Assembly (NCBI GenBank): GCA_017607445.1
Contig: JAEVHH010000002.1
Location: 4,207,501 to 4,271,500 of the forward strand
DNA from: Histoplasma ohiense
Lineage: Eukaryota > Ascomycota > Eurotiomycetes > Onygenales > Ajellomycetaceae
DNA: 64,000 bases
Direction of reading: 5' to 3'
The translations under genes and the position numbers were made by a program. The notes beneath the pieces were generated by a model. That model was not told where the DNA came from and made no database searches. It saw nothing but the letters and a program-made list of their open reading frames with translations. This document shows, in pieces, positions 22,583 through 35,682 of this stretch. Each line of letters starts with the position of its first letter. The first letter of the stretch is position 1.

Positions 22583-23236
22583 ATGTGACTGTGTATGAAA
22601 TTATGATCAATTTTAGTGTTGATTTTATTTTTGTATATTTTAGTTCTGATCTCATATATTGTTTTTCAAATCAGTCACTTTACACTGTTTGTATTATAGT
22701 TTTGATTTTATTTCAATGTTTATGAGAAATATTTAGATTCTAAATACTGTTCTTATCTTAATTTCTAAGTTACAGTTTCATTTGATCTCATTTTACAAAA
22801 CAGAATCATAACTTACTTATAATTATATAATATATATATCTTTATACTGAATGATAACTAATTATGATGTGAGTGTTATCAAATATTATTATATTTTTGA
22901 TATCAACAATAGAAATATCATTATATATCTGTAGATATTTTGAAAATTAAAAAAAACAAAAACAACAACTGAGAATATTAAAAAAAAAAACAAAAATTTA
23001 CAGCAAAAAAAAATTAATAAAAAATAAATAAATAAACAAATGAAATAAAACTTATTTTTTCAATCTATAATTATTATTTATTTATTTATTCCTACACTGC
23101 CTAATCTATATAGTATGCGGGAAACTTATATTACATGAAAGGAAAACCTTGTAATTAATATCACTGAATTAAAAACCTTTTTTCAATTAATTGTCTTTGT
23201 TTCAGTTCTCTCTCTGCAGTTTTATCAAGAATCAGC
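22583..23236. other. Extremely AT-rich intergenic DNA
   Basis: Long A runs, ATAA/TTTA microsatellite-like words (22975-23090) and a short patch of normal sequence near 23115 (tatgcgggaaac). I see no ORF, repeat copy or RNA gene. It separates L6 from L3. Confidence 0.6.
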
Positions 23237-24389
23237 CATTCTTACAACTACTCACAAATATAGAGATACATTTGAATTTTCCACTTTTTTAACTGTTTTT
23301 TGTATAATTTTAATTCTTCAATCTATTCAATATCATTGCATATTCTCTGCAATTACTCTATGTGTATGTACTGCACAGATTGAATGATCATGAAGCTCTC
23401 AACATTCTTTCATTCATTCAAGAACATCAACACAATCTATATCAGATCACTGAAATCAGAGTCACTAATCAATTTTATCACTGAAAAAACTGATAAGAAA
23501 CAGAGAAAAACTGTTACAATATCTTTTTCAATTTTCAAAGAAATCAGTAACAGCATTTCTATAATCATCTCTCAGCTACAGAAGTAGTTTGAGAAGACTC
23601 AACAGCAATAGAATCTATAATAGAAGATTTTCATCAAATTAATAAAAACTCTGAACAACTGAATTGAGAAGAAGAAACAGTCAGTCAGTCAGAACTTTGT
23701 CTAAATTTTTTGTAAAAAATTCATTATATATATAACAGTAGATTTGAGTGCAGTATCAACTCTGAGAAAAAATACTATTCTGAATATTTACTCACAATCA
23801 AATTCAACAAAGACAACTATAAAAAAACTGATTATATGAATGAATATTATACAGAAGAGAAAAAACTCTACTCTCTCTGAAATTATTTCTATTAAAACTA
23901 CAACTTTCTCAGCAGACAGAGCTAGTGAAGTCAGTCTGCAGCTCAAGAATATCAGTCAGTCAAGAAATCTTATAGAGAATATAAAACAGTAAAAAAATTT
24001 ATAAATTCTCATTATTCTTCAGTCAGAGAAACAGATCATCTGACTGCAGTCATATACTGTGCAGCAAACAATTATTGCAAACATTCAGAAAGTGAGAGAT
24101 ATGATTAATATTGTAATGTATTTATTTATTATTTTCTTATTATCTTTGTTTATTCTTATCTCTTTTCATTATACTCTTGCTATCACTATTTCTACATGTA
24201 TATATATATTGATGTATGTATTTCACACATATTCTTTCTTTTTCTTTTTCTTCTTAATGATTAGCTACACTATATTTCTACACTATTATCACTACTATAT
24301 TACTATTACTATTATCTTCACTACACTATATACTATCTTCTACTGTTACTCTTCACACTGTCACTACCTCTCACAAATATACTGAAAAT
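23237..24389 (+). mobile_element. L3: LINE fragment (5' end and part of ORF1)
   Basis: Begins with cattcttacaactac like other family members and covers the ORF1 region (MKLSTFFHSFKNINTIYIRS at 23390-23449, broken further on). It is heavily mutated and interrupted at 24112-24375 by a solo LTR, then ends where the G3 LTR starts at 24390. The rest of this copy is absent. Confidence 0.85.
24112..24375 (+). repeat. Solo LTR of the G4 gypsy family (264 bp)
   Basis: Starts TGTAATGTATTTATTTATTA and ends CACTACCTCTCACA. It matches both G4 LTRs (47130-47392 and 55502-55764). It is flanked by a 5-bp TSD, aatat (24107-24111 and 24376-24380), and sits within LINE L3 with no internal region, so it is a product of LTR-LTR recombination. 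The ORF across it is not a gene. Confidence 0.9.
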
Positions 24390-24711
24390 TGTGATGGGTT
24401 AGTATTTATTAGTAATTAACTTACACAATCAACTTCTCTTCTGCACTCACTTGTTTCTGATCATTGTAATTTTATGTAATTTTTGATGTTCTTTTACTCT
24501 GTGCTCTGCATTTGTGTAGTCTCTAACAATTCTGTTATATAGCTCTTAATGTTCTTCTGCTCTATGCTCTGTGCTTATATAGTCTCTAACAATTCTTCTA
24601 TATAACTCTCAGTGATTCTTTCACTTCATATTTTGTACTTATATAGTTTCTAACAATTCTTCTGTATAGCTCTTAATATTCTTTTACTCTGTGCTTTACT
24701 GTGAAGTAGCT
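24390..24711 (+). repeat. G3 gypsy 5' LTR, first part
   Basis: Begins TGTGATGGGTTAGTATTTA, matching the start of the G2 LTRs. It contains the internal units ending 'tctctaacaattct' and is interrupted by LINE L4 after the target tgtgaagtagct (24700-24711). The LTR resumes at 44161/44173. Its total length of about 471 bp against 534 bp in G2 reflects one fewer internal repeat unit. Confidence 0.85.
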
Positions 24712-27700
24712 CATTCTTACAACTACTCATGAATGTAGAGGTACATTTGAATTTTCCACTTTTTCAACTGTTTTTTGTATAATTTTAACCCTTCAACTCA
24801 TTCAATATCATTGCACATTCTCTGCAATTACTCTATATGTATGTACTGTACAGATTGAGTGGTCATGAAGCTCTCAATACACTTCTGTCCACTTAAGAAT
24901 GTTGATATGATCTACATCAGATCACTGAAGCTGAAGTCATCAGTCAATTTTGTTACTGAAAAGACTGATAAAAAACAGAGAAAAACTGTTACAATGTCTT
25001 CTTCAGTTCTCAAAGAAGTCAGTGACAGTATTTTCACAGCTATCTCTCAGCTGCAGAAACAGTTTGAGAAGACTCAACAATAATAGAATTTGTGATAAAA
25101 AACTCTCATCAGATTGACAAAGACTCTGAACAGCTGAATTGAAAAGAAGAAATAGTCAGTCAATCAGAACTTTGTTTGAGTCTTCTGTGAAAGATTTATT
25201 GTATATATGACAGCAGATCTGAGTGCAGCATCAACTCTGAAAGAGAGTGCTGTTCTGAATACTCATTCACAGTCAAATTCAATGAAGACAACTGTGAGAG
25301 AGCTGACTATTTGAGTGAATATTGTACAGAAGAAGAAAAACTCTGCTCTCTCTGAAGTTATCTCTGTTAAAACTATAACTTTCTCAGCTGACAGAGCTAG
25401 TGAAGCCAGTCTGCAGCTCAAGAACATCAGTCAGTTAAAAAACTTCACAGAGAATACAAAACAGCAGAAGAATTCATGAGTTCTCATTATTCTTCAGTCA
25501 GAGAAACAGATTGCTCAGCTGCAGTTATATACTGTGTAACAGATGATCATTGCAAACATTCAGAGAATGAAAGACATGGTTAATATACTGAAGATGAAGT
25601 TCATCAGAACAGATTGAGTGATTATATTAAGCAACAGAAATATATATAATACTCTGATCACTGAAAAGACAGTGACTACTTTCTGTGAAATTCTTGATAT
25701 CACAGAGATCTGACTATCAGAGTGATGATACAATTATACTGTTTCAGAGATTCTGAAATTTGTTCAGAACTGAGAAGAGATAAGAATCCTCACAGACAAA
25801 ATAATTGAGAGAAAGATTCTGACTCAGACAAAGATAAAATCAATGAACTGTCAACTCTTGTGATATGAAGTGAATCTCAAGATAAAGAAGATTACATGAA
25901 TTGTTTTCTTTCTTACTTTAGTGAAAAACTTCTCACTCTTCAATGTCAGTGAGAGGGTCAGACTTATTGAGAAAAGATCTCTGATAATGAGATATGACTT
26001 AGAATATCAGAGATACTGTTATTCATCAAAGTGTGTGCAACTGACAAGATGCTCCAACTGCAGTGAGCTCACAAATCAGTATAAGAGATCAACAAATATG
26101 AAGTGTAAGAGAGCATCACAATATGTCAACTGCTGTCAACTCTATTCAGCTGAGCATCAGTACTACTCTGCTGCACTCAGATATATGAATGACATTCTCA
26201 GATATTTAACTCAAAAGAAGCTAGCAACTGTTCACTGTCTTGATAACAGATGTCACAGAGATGCTCAGAAGCAGCAATCACTGTCAGTATAGTCAGTATC
26301 AATAATCACAGTAGTGATATCTACATCATTCACTCAATCAACTCAATCAACACAGCTCATCAGACTAGCATCTCATAAGTGAGTGACTATTCAGAGCTTT
26401 ATCAGTGAAGAGAACATTATCTGACAGATGATTCATATCAGATGATACTCAGCTTGCACAGCAGAGTGATAATATAGTCAAACAGTCAAAGAGCAGTCTA
26501 ATTTCAGCATGTATACAACAGATCTAAGACTCTTCAATCTCATTCCACAGATGAACTTTGACAGCAGCTTATTAAGTAACTTTTTATACTAGAATATCAA
26601 CATCAGTGATGCAGTTGATATCACAGAAACAATCAACAGAAAAATCACTCTCTATAGATTTTTTGAGCAAATACAGTCAGAGCAGTTCTCTGTCACACAG
26701 CAGCTCTACAACTTACTTTCAAGCAGAGCTGTGAAATGATCTGTATATAGAAGTCTTACACACACTTTGATATCAAGACTTCTAATCATTCAGCATATGA
26801 GTATTTTACATTTATAGATCATTGAGATGACATTAATCTAAAGCAGTGAGAGAAGAAGAGATTCTGAGTTATGATATATGTACACAAAAGTTCAAAGATA
26901 AAAGCACAGCAATATCAATCTATACAAAACAGAGATCTGCTGTGAATCAGTGTCAATGACTGCCACATTCTCAATGTGTACAGACAGTTTAAGACAGACA
27001 TAGTTATGAACTATTTGATCAATTTAAACTCATCAGTCTGCTGTCTGATAGATGGGGATTTCAATGTATGATATGATATCTTTGAATCAGAGGCAGTGAA
27101 TCTGCACTGAGAAGAGAAGCTTGTTCAGTGAATCAGTGAATATGAAATAGACTTTGTGAAAGAGAGAGATATTTCAGCTTATACAGCAGATTATATAATT
27201 GATCTCATCTTCTTCAATATAATCTTTGCTTTCACTTCAGTGTACTAAGATTTACACTGCAATTCAGATCATCAGTCTATAATTACTATACTATTAACAA
27301 CATCTCAGACACAGCAGAGCAGTGCTTAGATCAAGATCACAGACTCTCAGCTGAAGCTCTTTGCAGATCTTATCAGAGATCTTATAATGAATATATTTTA
27401 TTCAGATAGAGTTGAAAATGCAGTATAGTTTGATGATTTGATCTGACACTTCACTCAGAATCTTCTGACTGCAGCTCAGATAGTCAGTAAGTCAGTGTAA
27501 CAAAAGCAGACTACAGCTCTCTGATGAACAACAGACTGCTGAAGAGTGCATCAAAAGCTCACCACTCATCAGACAGAGGCTGTAAAGCACTGATTCAAAA
27601 ATACAATGTGCAAGATCAAGTGTATATACTGAAAACAAATGATCAATGAAATCAGAGATGACAGAGATCTGAACTGAATAATAGCATAATATAAACTGAA

Positions 27701-28974
27701 ATTCAATCTCAGAACATTTTCTCTGATGATTGAGAATTAGATTATAGAAAAGACAGCTGTCAAAGCTGAGATATTTTGATAAGTCATTCTGAAGTAATAC
27801 AACTCAGCTGATAATTTGAAGTACAATTCACTGAATAATAAGCACTGAAGCAGCATGAGAAATCTGCTCTGAAATTCTTGAGTTGAGATGAAGAAGATAG
27901 AGCACAACATCATTGAAATACAGAGTATCTCTTCAGACATGAATGGAATTACAGTGCAGCTGTTTAAAATATACTGACAGTATATGTTTTTCTTTATACA
28001 ATAACTATACAACTGCTGTCTTCAGCTCTGCCACTTCCCACAAATCTGAAAGCTGACAGAGATGATAATGATACTCAAGATAAATAAGAGAGATAGAAGT
28101 TCAATTTATTTCTGAAGATTTATTACTCTTCTCTCAGTAATCTTCAAAGAGCTGAAACACATTGTTGTAAGACAATTGATATACACAGTACTCATTCATA
28201 ATATAATCAGTTTATAGTATGAAAAGATGCTGCTTCAATGATCTGCAATGAATCTGATAGCTGCTTTCACTCATGAGATGAAGACAGTCTTCATATAAAA
28301 TAAGAAGATATTCATGATTACATTGAATGTGTAGAATGTCTTTGATGCTATGCTGTGCAGACAGCTGCTTCAGTGAATAATACAACAGAGATAACTGTAT
28401 GAGCTGCTACAATTTATTGACAGCTTTCTCACTGAACACAGAGCTCAGATTCAGCTGAAGAGAATCACTACAGCAGTATATCAGATGAAATATAATATAT
28501 TATAGAGATTTTTTCTATTATCAATACTGTTTCTTCTGTATCTGACAGAGCTGCTGTGGTAGAATCTGAAATTATGCTTTGATTATACAGATGATCTGAA
28601 CATTTGATGAGCTATACATTCACTTAACAACAATACTACTCTTCTCAGTTATAATATACAGAGTATTCTGAGATGAGAGAAGACAAACAAGATGATCTTT
28701 ACATCAGAAAAATTTGAGATAATTCATCTCACAAAAAAGTGATATAATAAAACATTGTCAGTGATTGTGTTAGAGAATCTGATCATACATTCTGTCACTG
28801 TCTCAGCTGAACAGAAGTCAGTATTTCACTGACTGAGTTTATACTTTGATAGAAGACTCATCTGAAAATCACATGTCTCTGCTTAAGTAAAGAAAACAAG
28901 AGTTGTGACTCAGCATATCTGAAGTCTAGAGAAGATTAGAAATAAGCTTTCAACAGATGCTCTGTGAAAGATAA
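24712..28974 (+). mobile_element. L4: LINE, segment 1 (5' end, ORF1, endonuclease, most of RT)
   Basis: Full-length family member later split by L5 and by G2. This part has ORF1 (start near 24865; Cys region about 26035-26190), the endonuclease region (about 26900-27480) and RT up to about 28970. L4 inserted into the G3 LTR with a 12-bp TSD, tgtgaagtagct (24700-24711) versus tgtgaagtagtt (44161-44172). Broken frames, mostly TGA. Confidence 0.88.
24859..26430 (+). pseudogene. L4 ORF1, broken
   Basis: Colinear with L1 ORF1: an N-terminal piece at 24859-25083, then NVSERVRLIEKRSL and CVQLTRCSNCSELTNQYK with the following Cys/His residues (25921-26292). The 123-residue stretch there is the best preserved zinc-binding part, with CSNC and QYVNCCQLYSAEHQYYS. 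RNA-binding role inferred from the family. Confidence 0.75.
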
Positions 28975-29127
28975 CATTCTTACAACTACTCATGAATGTA
29001 GGGGTACATTTGAATTTTTCCATTTTCTAACTGTTTTTCATATAATTTTAACTCTTCAACCCATTCAACATCATTGCACACTCTCTGTGATTACTCTATG
29101 TGTGTGTACTGCACAGGTTGAGTGGTC

Positions 29128-30690
29128 ATGGAGCCCTCAACACCCTCCCATTCACTCAAGGACATCGACACAGCCTACATCAGATCACTGAAGCTGAAGT
29201 CATCAGTCAATTTTGTTACTGAGAAGACTGATAAGAGACAGAGAAAGACTGTTACAATATCTTCTTCAGTTCTCAAAAAAATCAGTGACAGCATCTTCAC
29301 AGCTATCTCTCAGCTACAGAAGCAGTTTGAGAAGACTCAACAGCAACAGAATCTGCAGCAGAAAACTCTCATCAGATTGACAAAGATTCTGAACAGCTGA
29401 GTTGAGAAGAAGAAGCAGTCAATCAGTCAGAACTTTGTCTGAGTCTTCTGTGAAAGATTCATTGCATATATGACAGCAGATCTGAGTGCAGCATCAACTC
29501 TGAGAGAGAGTGCTGCTCTGAACACTCACTCACAGTTGAATTCAGTGAAGACAACTGCAAGAAAGCTGACTATCTGAATGAGCATTGTGCAGAAGAAAAA
29601 AAATTCTGCTCTCTCTGAAGCTATCTCTGTCAAGACTACAGCTTTCTCAGCTGACAGAGCTAGTGAAGCTGACCTGCAGCTCAAGAACATCAGTCAGTCA
29701 AGAAGTCTCACAGAGAGCACAAAGCAGCAGAAGAACTCATGAGTTCTCATCATTCTTCAGTCAGAGAAATGAATCACTCAGCTGCAGTCATATACTGTGC
29801 AGCAGACAATTGTTGCAAACATTCAGAGAATGAAGAATATAGCTAATATGCTGAAGATGAAGCTCATCAGAACAGATTGAATAATCACATTAAGCAACAG
29901 AGATATACACAATACTCTGATCACTGAGAAGACAGTGACTACTTTCTGTGAAGTTCTTGACATCACAGAGATCTGACTATCAGAGTGATGATACAATTAT
30001 ACTGTCTCAGAAGTTCTGAAATTCATTCAGAACTGAGAAGAGACAAGAATTCTCATAGACAAAATGATTGAGAAAGAGATTCTGACTCAGACAAAGATAA
30101 AATCAGTGAGCTGTCAACCCTCACAATATGAAGTGAATCTCAAGACAGAAAAGATTACATAAATTGTCTTCTTCCTCACTCTGATGAAAGACTTCTCACT
30201 CTTCAATGTCAGTGAGAAGGCCAGACTCATCAAGAAAAGATCACTGACAGTGAGACATGACTCAGAATATCAGAGATACTGTCATTCATCAAAGTATATG
30301 TAACTGGCAAGATGCTCCAACTGCAGTGAGCTCACAAGTCAGCATAAGAGATCAACAAATGTGGAGTGTAAGAGAGCATCATGATATATCAACTGCTGTC
30401 AATTCTATTCAGCTGAGCATCAGCACTGTTCTGCTGCACTCAGATATATGAATGACATTCTCAGATATTTAACTCAAAAGAAGCTAGCAGCTGTCCATCA
30501 TCTTGATAACAGATGTCACAGAGATGCTCAGAAGCAGCAATCATTATCAGTATAGTCAGCATCAATGATTGCAGTAATGATATCTACATCATTCACTCAA
30601 TCAACTCAGTCAACACAGCTCATCAGACTAGCACTCTGCAAGTGAATAACTACTCAGAGCTTCATCAGTGAAAAAAACATCATCTGACAG
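29128..30690 (+). pseudogene. L5 ORF1, broken
   Basis: Best preserved ORF1 start, with about 90 uninterrupted residues. It contains QKQFEKTQQQQNLQQKT, a Gln-rich segment likely to form a coiled coil. Later pieces include the Cys motif CSNCSELTSQHKRSTN near 30315-30380 and MNDILRYLTQKKLAAVHHLD. The stop after ILNS (29398-29400) is a TGA. Confidence 0.78.
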
Positions 30691-30759
30691 ATGGCTCATA
30701 TTAGATGACACTCAGCTCACACAGCAGAGTGACAGTATAGTCAAACAGTCAAAGAGCAA

Positions 30760-33700
30760 TCTAGTCTCAGCATGCAGACAACAGATCTGAAACTCTTCAA
30801 TCTCATCTTATAAATGAACTTTGACAGCAGCTCATTAAGTGACTTTTCATACTAGAACATCAATATCAGCAATGCAGCTGATACTGCAGAAACAATCAGC
30901 AGAAAAATCACTCTCTGCAGATCTTTTAAGTAAATACAGTCAGAGTGACTCTCTGTCACACAGCAGCTCTACAGCTTGCTTTCAAGCAGAGCTGTGAAGT
31001 GATCTGTATACAGAAGTCTTACACACACTCTGATATCAAAACTTCTAATCACTCAACATATGAGTGCTTTGCATTCATAGACTGTTGAAATGACACTAAT
31101 CTGAAGCAGCAAGAGGAGAAGAGGCTCTGAGTCATGACATACATATATAAAAGTTCAAAGATAAAAGCACAGCAACATCAATCTGTGCAAAGCAGAGATC
31201 TGCTGTGAATCAGTGTCAATGACTGCCACATTCTCAATGTGTACAGACAGTCTGAGACAGACACAGTCATGAACTATCTGATCAATTTGAGCTCATCAGT
31301 CCACTGTCTAGTAGATGGAGATTTCAATGTATGACATAATATCTTTGAATCAGAGGCAGTGAATCTGCACCAAGAAGAGGAGCTTGTTCAGTGAGTCAGT
31401 GAATATGAGATGAACTTTGTAAAAAAGATAGATATTTCAACTCATACAGCAGATCATGTGATTGATCTCATCTTCTTTAATATAATTTTTACTTTCACTT
31501 CAGTGCATCAAGATTTACACTGCAGCTCAGATCATCAGTCTATAATTACTATACTACTGACAACATCTCAGACACAGCAGAACAGAGCTCAGATCAAAAT
31601 CACAGACTCTTAGCTGAAGCTCTTTACAGATCTTATCAGAGATCTTATAGTGAATATATCTTACTCAGATAGAGTTGAGAATGCAGCACAGTTTGATGAT
31701 CTGACTCAATACTTCACTCAAAATCTTCTGACTGCAGCTCAGACAGTCAGTAAATCAGTGCAACAAGAACAGACTACAGCTCTCTGATGAACAGCAGACT
31801 GCTGAAGAGCACATTGAAAGCTCATCACTTATCAGACAGAGACTGCAAAGCATCAGTTCAAGAACACAGTGTGCAAAGCCAAGCATGCATACTGAAGACA
31901 GATAATCAATAAGATCAGAAATGGCAGAGATCTGTACTGAGTGATAGTATAACATGAGCTGAAACTCAATCTCAGAGCATTCTCTCTGATGATTGAGGAT
32001 CAGATTATAGAAGAGACAGCTGTCAAAGTTGAGACACTTTGACAAGTTATTCTGAAGTGATACAACTCAGTCAATAATCTGAAATACAACTCATTGAATG
32101 ATGAGTACTGAAGTGATATGAGAAATCTGCTCTGAGACTCTCAAATTGAGATGAAGGAGATAGAGCACAATATCATTGAAATACAGAGTATCTCTTCAGA
32201 CACAGATGAAATCACAGTGCAGCTGCTCAAGACATACTGACAGTATATATCTCTCTTTGTACAGCAGCTATACAACTGCTGCCTTCAGCTCTGCCACTTC
32301 CCACAAATCTGAAAGCTGACAGAGATGACAATGATATTCAAAATAGATAAAAGAAACAGAAGTTTGATCTACTTCTGAAGATTCATTACTCTTCTCTCAG
32401 TAATCTTCAAGAGACTGAAACACATTGTTGCAAGACAACTGATATACATAGCACTTATTTATGATGTAGTCAGCTCACAGCATGGAGAAATGCTGTTCAG
32501 ACAATCAGTAATAAATTTGATAGCTGCTTTCACTCATGAGATGAAGACAGTCTTTGCACAAAATAAGAAGATATTCATAATCACAATGAATGTACAGAGT
32601 GTCTTTGATACTGTGCTGTGCAGATGACTGCTTCAGTGAATGACACAATAGAGATGACTGCATAAACTGCTACAACTCATTGACAGCTTTCTCATCAAAC
32701 ACAGAGCTCAGATTCAGCTGAAGAGAACCATCACAGCAGTATATCAGATGCAATGTGATACATCACAGAGATCTTCTCTGTCATCAATACTGTTTCTTCT
32801 GTATCTGACAGAGCTGCAGTGACAGAATCTGAAATTGCACTTTGACTATACAGACAATCTGAATACTTGACAGACTATATACTCACTTGATAGCAATGCT
32901 ATTCTTCTCAGCCATGATATACAGAGTATTCTGAAATGAGAGGAGACAAACAAGATGATCTTTGCATCAGAGAAATTTGAGATGATTCATCTCATAAGAA
33001 AGCAACACAATGAAGCACTGTCAATGATTGTATCAGAGAATCTGATCATACACTCTGTCACTGCTTCAGCTGAACAGAAGTCAGCACTCTGTTGATTGAG
33101 TGTACATTTTGACAGAAGACTCATCTGAAGATTATATATCTCTGCTCAGACAAAGAAGACAAGAGCTGTGACTCAGCACATTTGAAATCTAGAGAAGATC
33201 AGAGATAAGCTTTCAGCAAATGCTCTGCAGAAGATGATCACTATCTGCATGATTCTCTCACTGCTCTATAACACAGAGATCTGATACAGTGACTGCATGC
33301 AGTCAGTAAGACACATGAGCAGAAGTGAGAAGATCAGCTTCTGTCTGAGATAACATATGAGAACAGTTGAGAAGATGCTTATCATGACAGTCAAAGAAGT
33401 TCTTTCAGTTTTCTATACAACATCTATCACAACTCTATACTGAGATGCTGAGCTTCCATCAGCAATGATAGCTCTGAAGAAGATCAAAATGCATTTCATA
33501 ACAAGACTTCAGATGATGAATGAGAGACATCCACTGACTTCACAAATAGCTCTCTCAATGATCACATATGAAAGAGAAGCTGAAACTCAGCAGTATTCAA
33601 AGATCAAAATTCAGAGATTGAGAGTGCTGCTGTCTGCAGTCAATAGATCCACACTTGTCATCTCACATTACTCAGAGAGATGTGGAACAGATCTCACAGA

Positions 33701-34720
33701 GAATGTAGACAAAAAGAATACTGCTCAGACATTCAAGAAATAATGAAGAAGTCAATCTTCAACAGATCTATATGTTTTCTCAGATGAATCAGAACAGATT
33801 CTTGACAACAGCAGATGAATTGACTATAGCTTTATAGTCTATCAGAGAAACAAACAGCTGATCAGCTTCTCAGCTGCACTGAGCTCTATATCACATATCT
33901 TCAACACTGAGACAGTTGACATCTGCTGTGCATTAGAGTATGCAGTGAAGCTTCTACTCTGTATCACAGATGACAGTATCAACTCTCAGATCTGACTCTG
34001 TCTTGATAATATCTCAGTCATCTGAGATATACAGAACAGTGTGATGATCTTCTTGAACTGAGTCTACAGCTGCTGTCATGAGCTTCTCAGACAATATAAT
34101 ATGAGTCTGAAATGAGCCTCTGAGCATATGAAAATAGAGAACAATGAGAAAGCAGATTATCTGATTAAGTGAATGATCTCATCTACTGCAGTCTCAGTCT
34201 ATGAACTCAAGATCATGCTCACAGTCAATGGGATCTGCACAGTGATCAGACAGCTCAGTCAAGAGACAGAGTGAGAGTGATGAAACAGAGTCTGTGAAAA
34301 GCTTTCTGACTGATATCAGAGCTGAAGATTCAGCAGACTGACTATGGAATATCAAATAAAGATTTCTTTGAAACTCACTATATCACAGCATGCTCTTCAT
34401 CACTGACTTGCACTTCACTTCTCTTATGAGAACTTTTTCTGATACTATAGATACTTTCAGCATGCAGATGCAAGGCTCATCTATATCTGTGAATACAACA
34501 AAAGCTCAGAACATTTGATACTCTGTCAACACTCACAGAAATACTTTCCTCACTGACTCAAGAGATCAGCAGCATGGCCATACAATCAGATGACAGCTGT
34601 TGTCTATCTAAAATCTCTGATCTCTACAGACTTTGTAGAACTGCTTGGCTGCACACAGTTCTACACACAGTACTGTATGAGATAACACAGCTGTTTGAGC
34701 ACACATCATCTGACAGCCCC
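30760..34720 (+). pseudogene. L5 ORF2 (endonuclease, RT, RNase H), broken
   Basis: Endonuclease region at 31200-31750 (SDHQSIITILL, the C-terminal SDH box of APE-type endonucleases, near 31530). RT follows at about 32380-33000 (AQIQLKRTITAVYQMQCD, RSSLSSILFLLYLTEL, YTDN in place of YADD). The linker is at 33465-33743. RNase H is at 33780-34180 (FSDESE, ENNEKADYLIK). Stops are mostly TGA. Confidence 0.8.
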
Positions 34721-34739
34721 CCACAGCAGTTCCAAGTCT

Positions 34740-34997
34740 ATACAGATGGTACAGATAGCACAACATTCAGTACAATCAATTCAATCAGTACAATAGATTC
34801 AACTGATACAATCAGTACAATCAATTCAATCAGTACAATTGACTCAATCAGTTCAATCAGTACAAACAGTACAATCAGTTCAATCAGTTCAATCAGTACA
34901 ATTGATTCAACCAGTTCAATCGGTACAAATGGTACAATTGGTACAATTGATACAATCAGTTCAATCAGTTCAATCAGTTCAACTGATGCAAATGATT
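34740..34997 (+). repeat. L5 degenerate TTCAATCAG/TACAATCAG block
   Basis: Same position within the element as 6010-6265 in L1. The long Ser/Ile/Thr/Asn ORF at 34574-34999 is produced by this repeat and by the end of ORF2. Confidence 0.8.
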
Positions 34998-35682
34998 AAA
35001 TCAGCATGATGAACTCATCTGTTTCAACTAGCTGTGGTGTAATCAGTACAGTCTGTATGCTGACTTAGTTGATATACTCTCAGCTGCAGACATGCACTCT
35101 TCTTCTTTCTTCTCACTGCTCTTTCTATCTCTCTTCACTTCTTTTCTCTCATGATCTTCTTCAGTGCTCTCTCCTCTCTCTCCCCTCTCTGAGTTTGTGC
35201 CAGGTCACATGACTGCAAAGTGCCACAGAGAACACAGTCTTTCCTTCACTCTTTTCTTTATTTTTCTTTTCAGAACACTCATTTTTTCTCTTTTCTTTTG
35301 TCTATTTCATCTGTCTTTTCTCTGCTGTTAGAAGCACAGACAGTTCTCAGATCAACTGAGAGAGTTATCTCTCTTCATTCACTGTAAAACCTTTCAGACA
35401 CAGCAACAGTGGTTTCCCTCAGAAACCACACTATAGCCCCACCATGAATGGTCATATATCAGATCAGAAGTGAATGTGCAGCTCAGTAAAATCCTTTTCA
35501 ATGAGCTGAGTCTTCTTAAGAGTTGTCATCTGAATTCTGTTTTCTTTCTCTCTGTGTATATAGAAATCTCTTCAGTGTAGTACATCTCCATGCCCTTCAG
35601 AAGACTTCTGAAACACAGATGCTGCCCATGTTTTCTTCAGAATGTTAAATCAATACAAACAAACAAAATCTGTGAAAGATAA

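Larger units (their letters stand above)
28975..35668 (+). mobile_element. L5: full-length Tad1-like LINE nested in L4
   Basis: Complete 6.7-kb copy from cattcttacaactac to the tail caatacaaacaaacaaaa. It is flanked by a perfect 14-bp TSD, tctgtgaaagataa (28961-28974 and 35669-35682). It retains more CC and CG than L1-L4 in the 5' part (29128-29180), so it is the least mutated LINE here. It is still interrupted by TGA codons. Confidence 0.95.

Noticed and set aside
24059..24385. 108-residue Phe/Ile/Ser-rich ORF resembling a membrane protein
   Set aside because: It lies across a solo LTR; the same text appears at 47101-47400 and 55536-55841 in G4 LTRs. Its hydrophobic look comes from T/C-rich DNA.
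34574..34999. 141-residue Ser/Ile/Thr repeat protein
   Set aside because: Produced by the LINE low-complexity block, which also gives ORFs on both strands in L1, L2 and L4.
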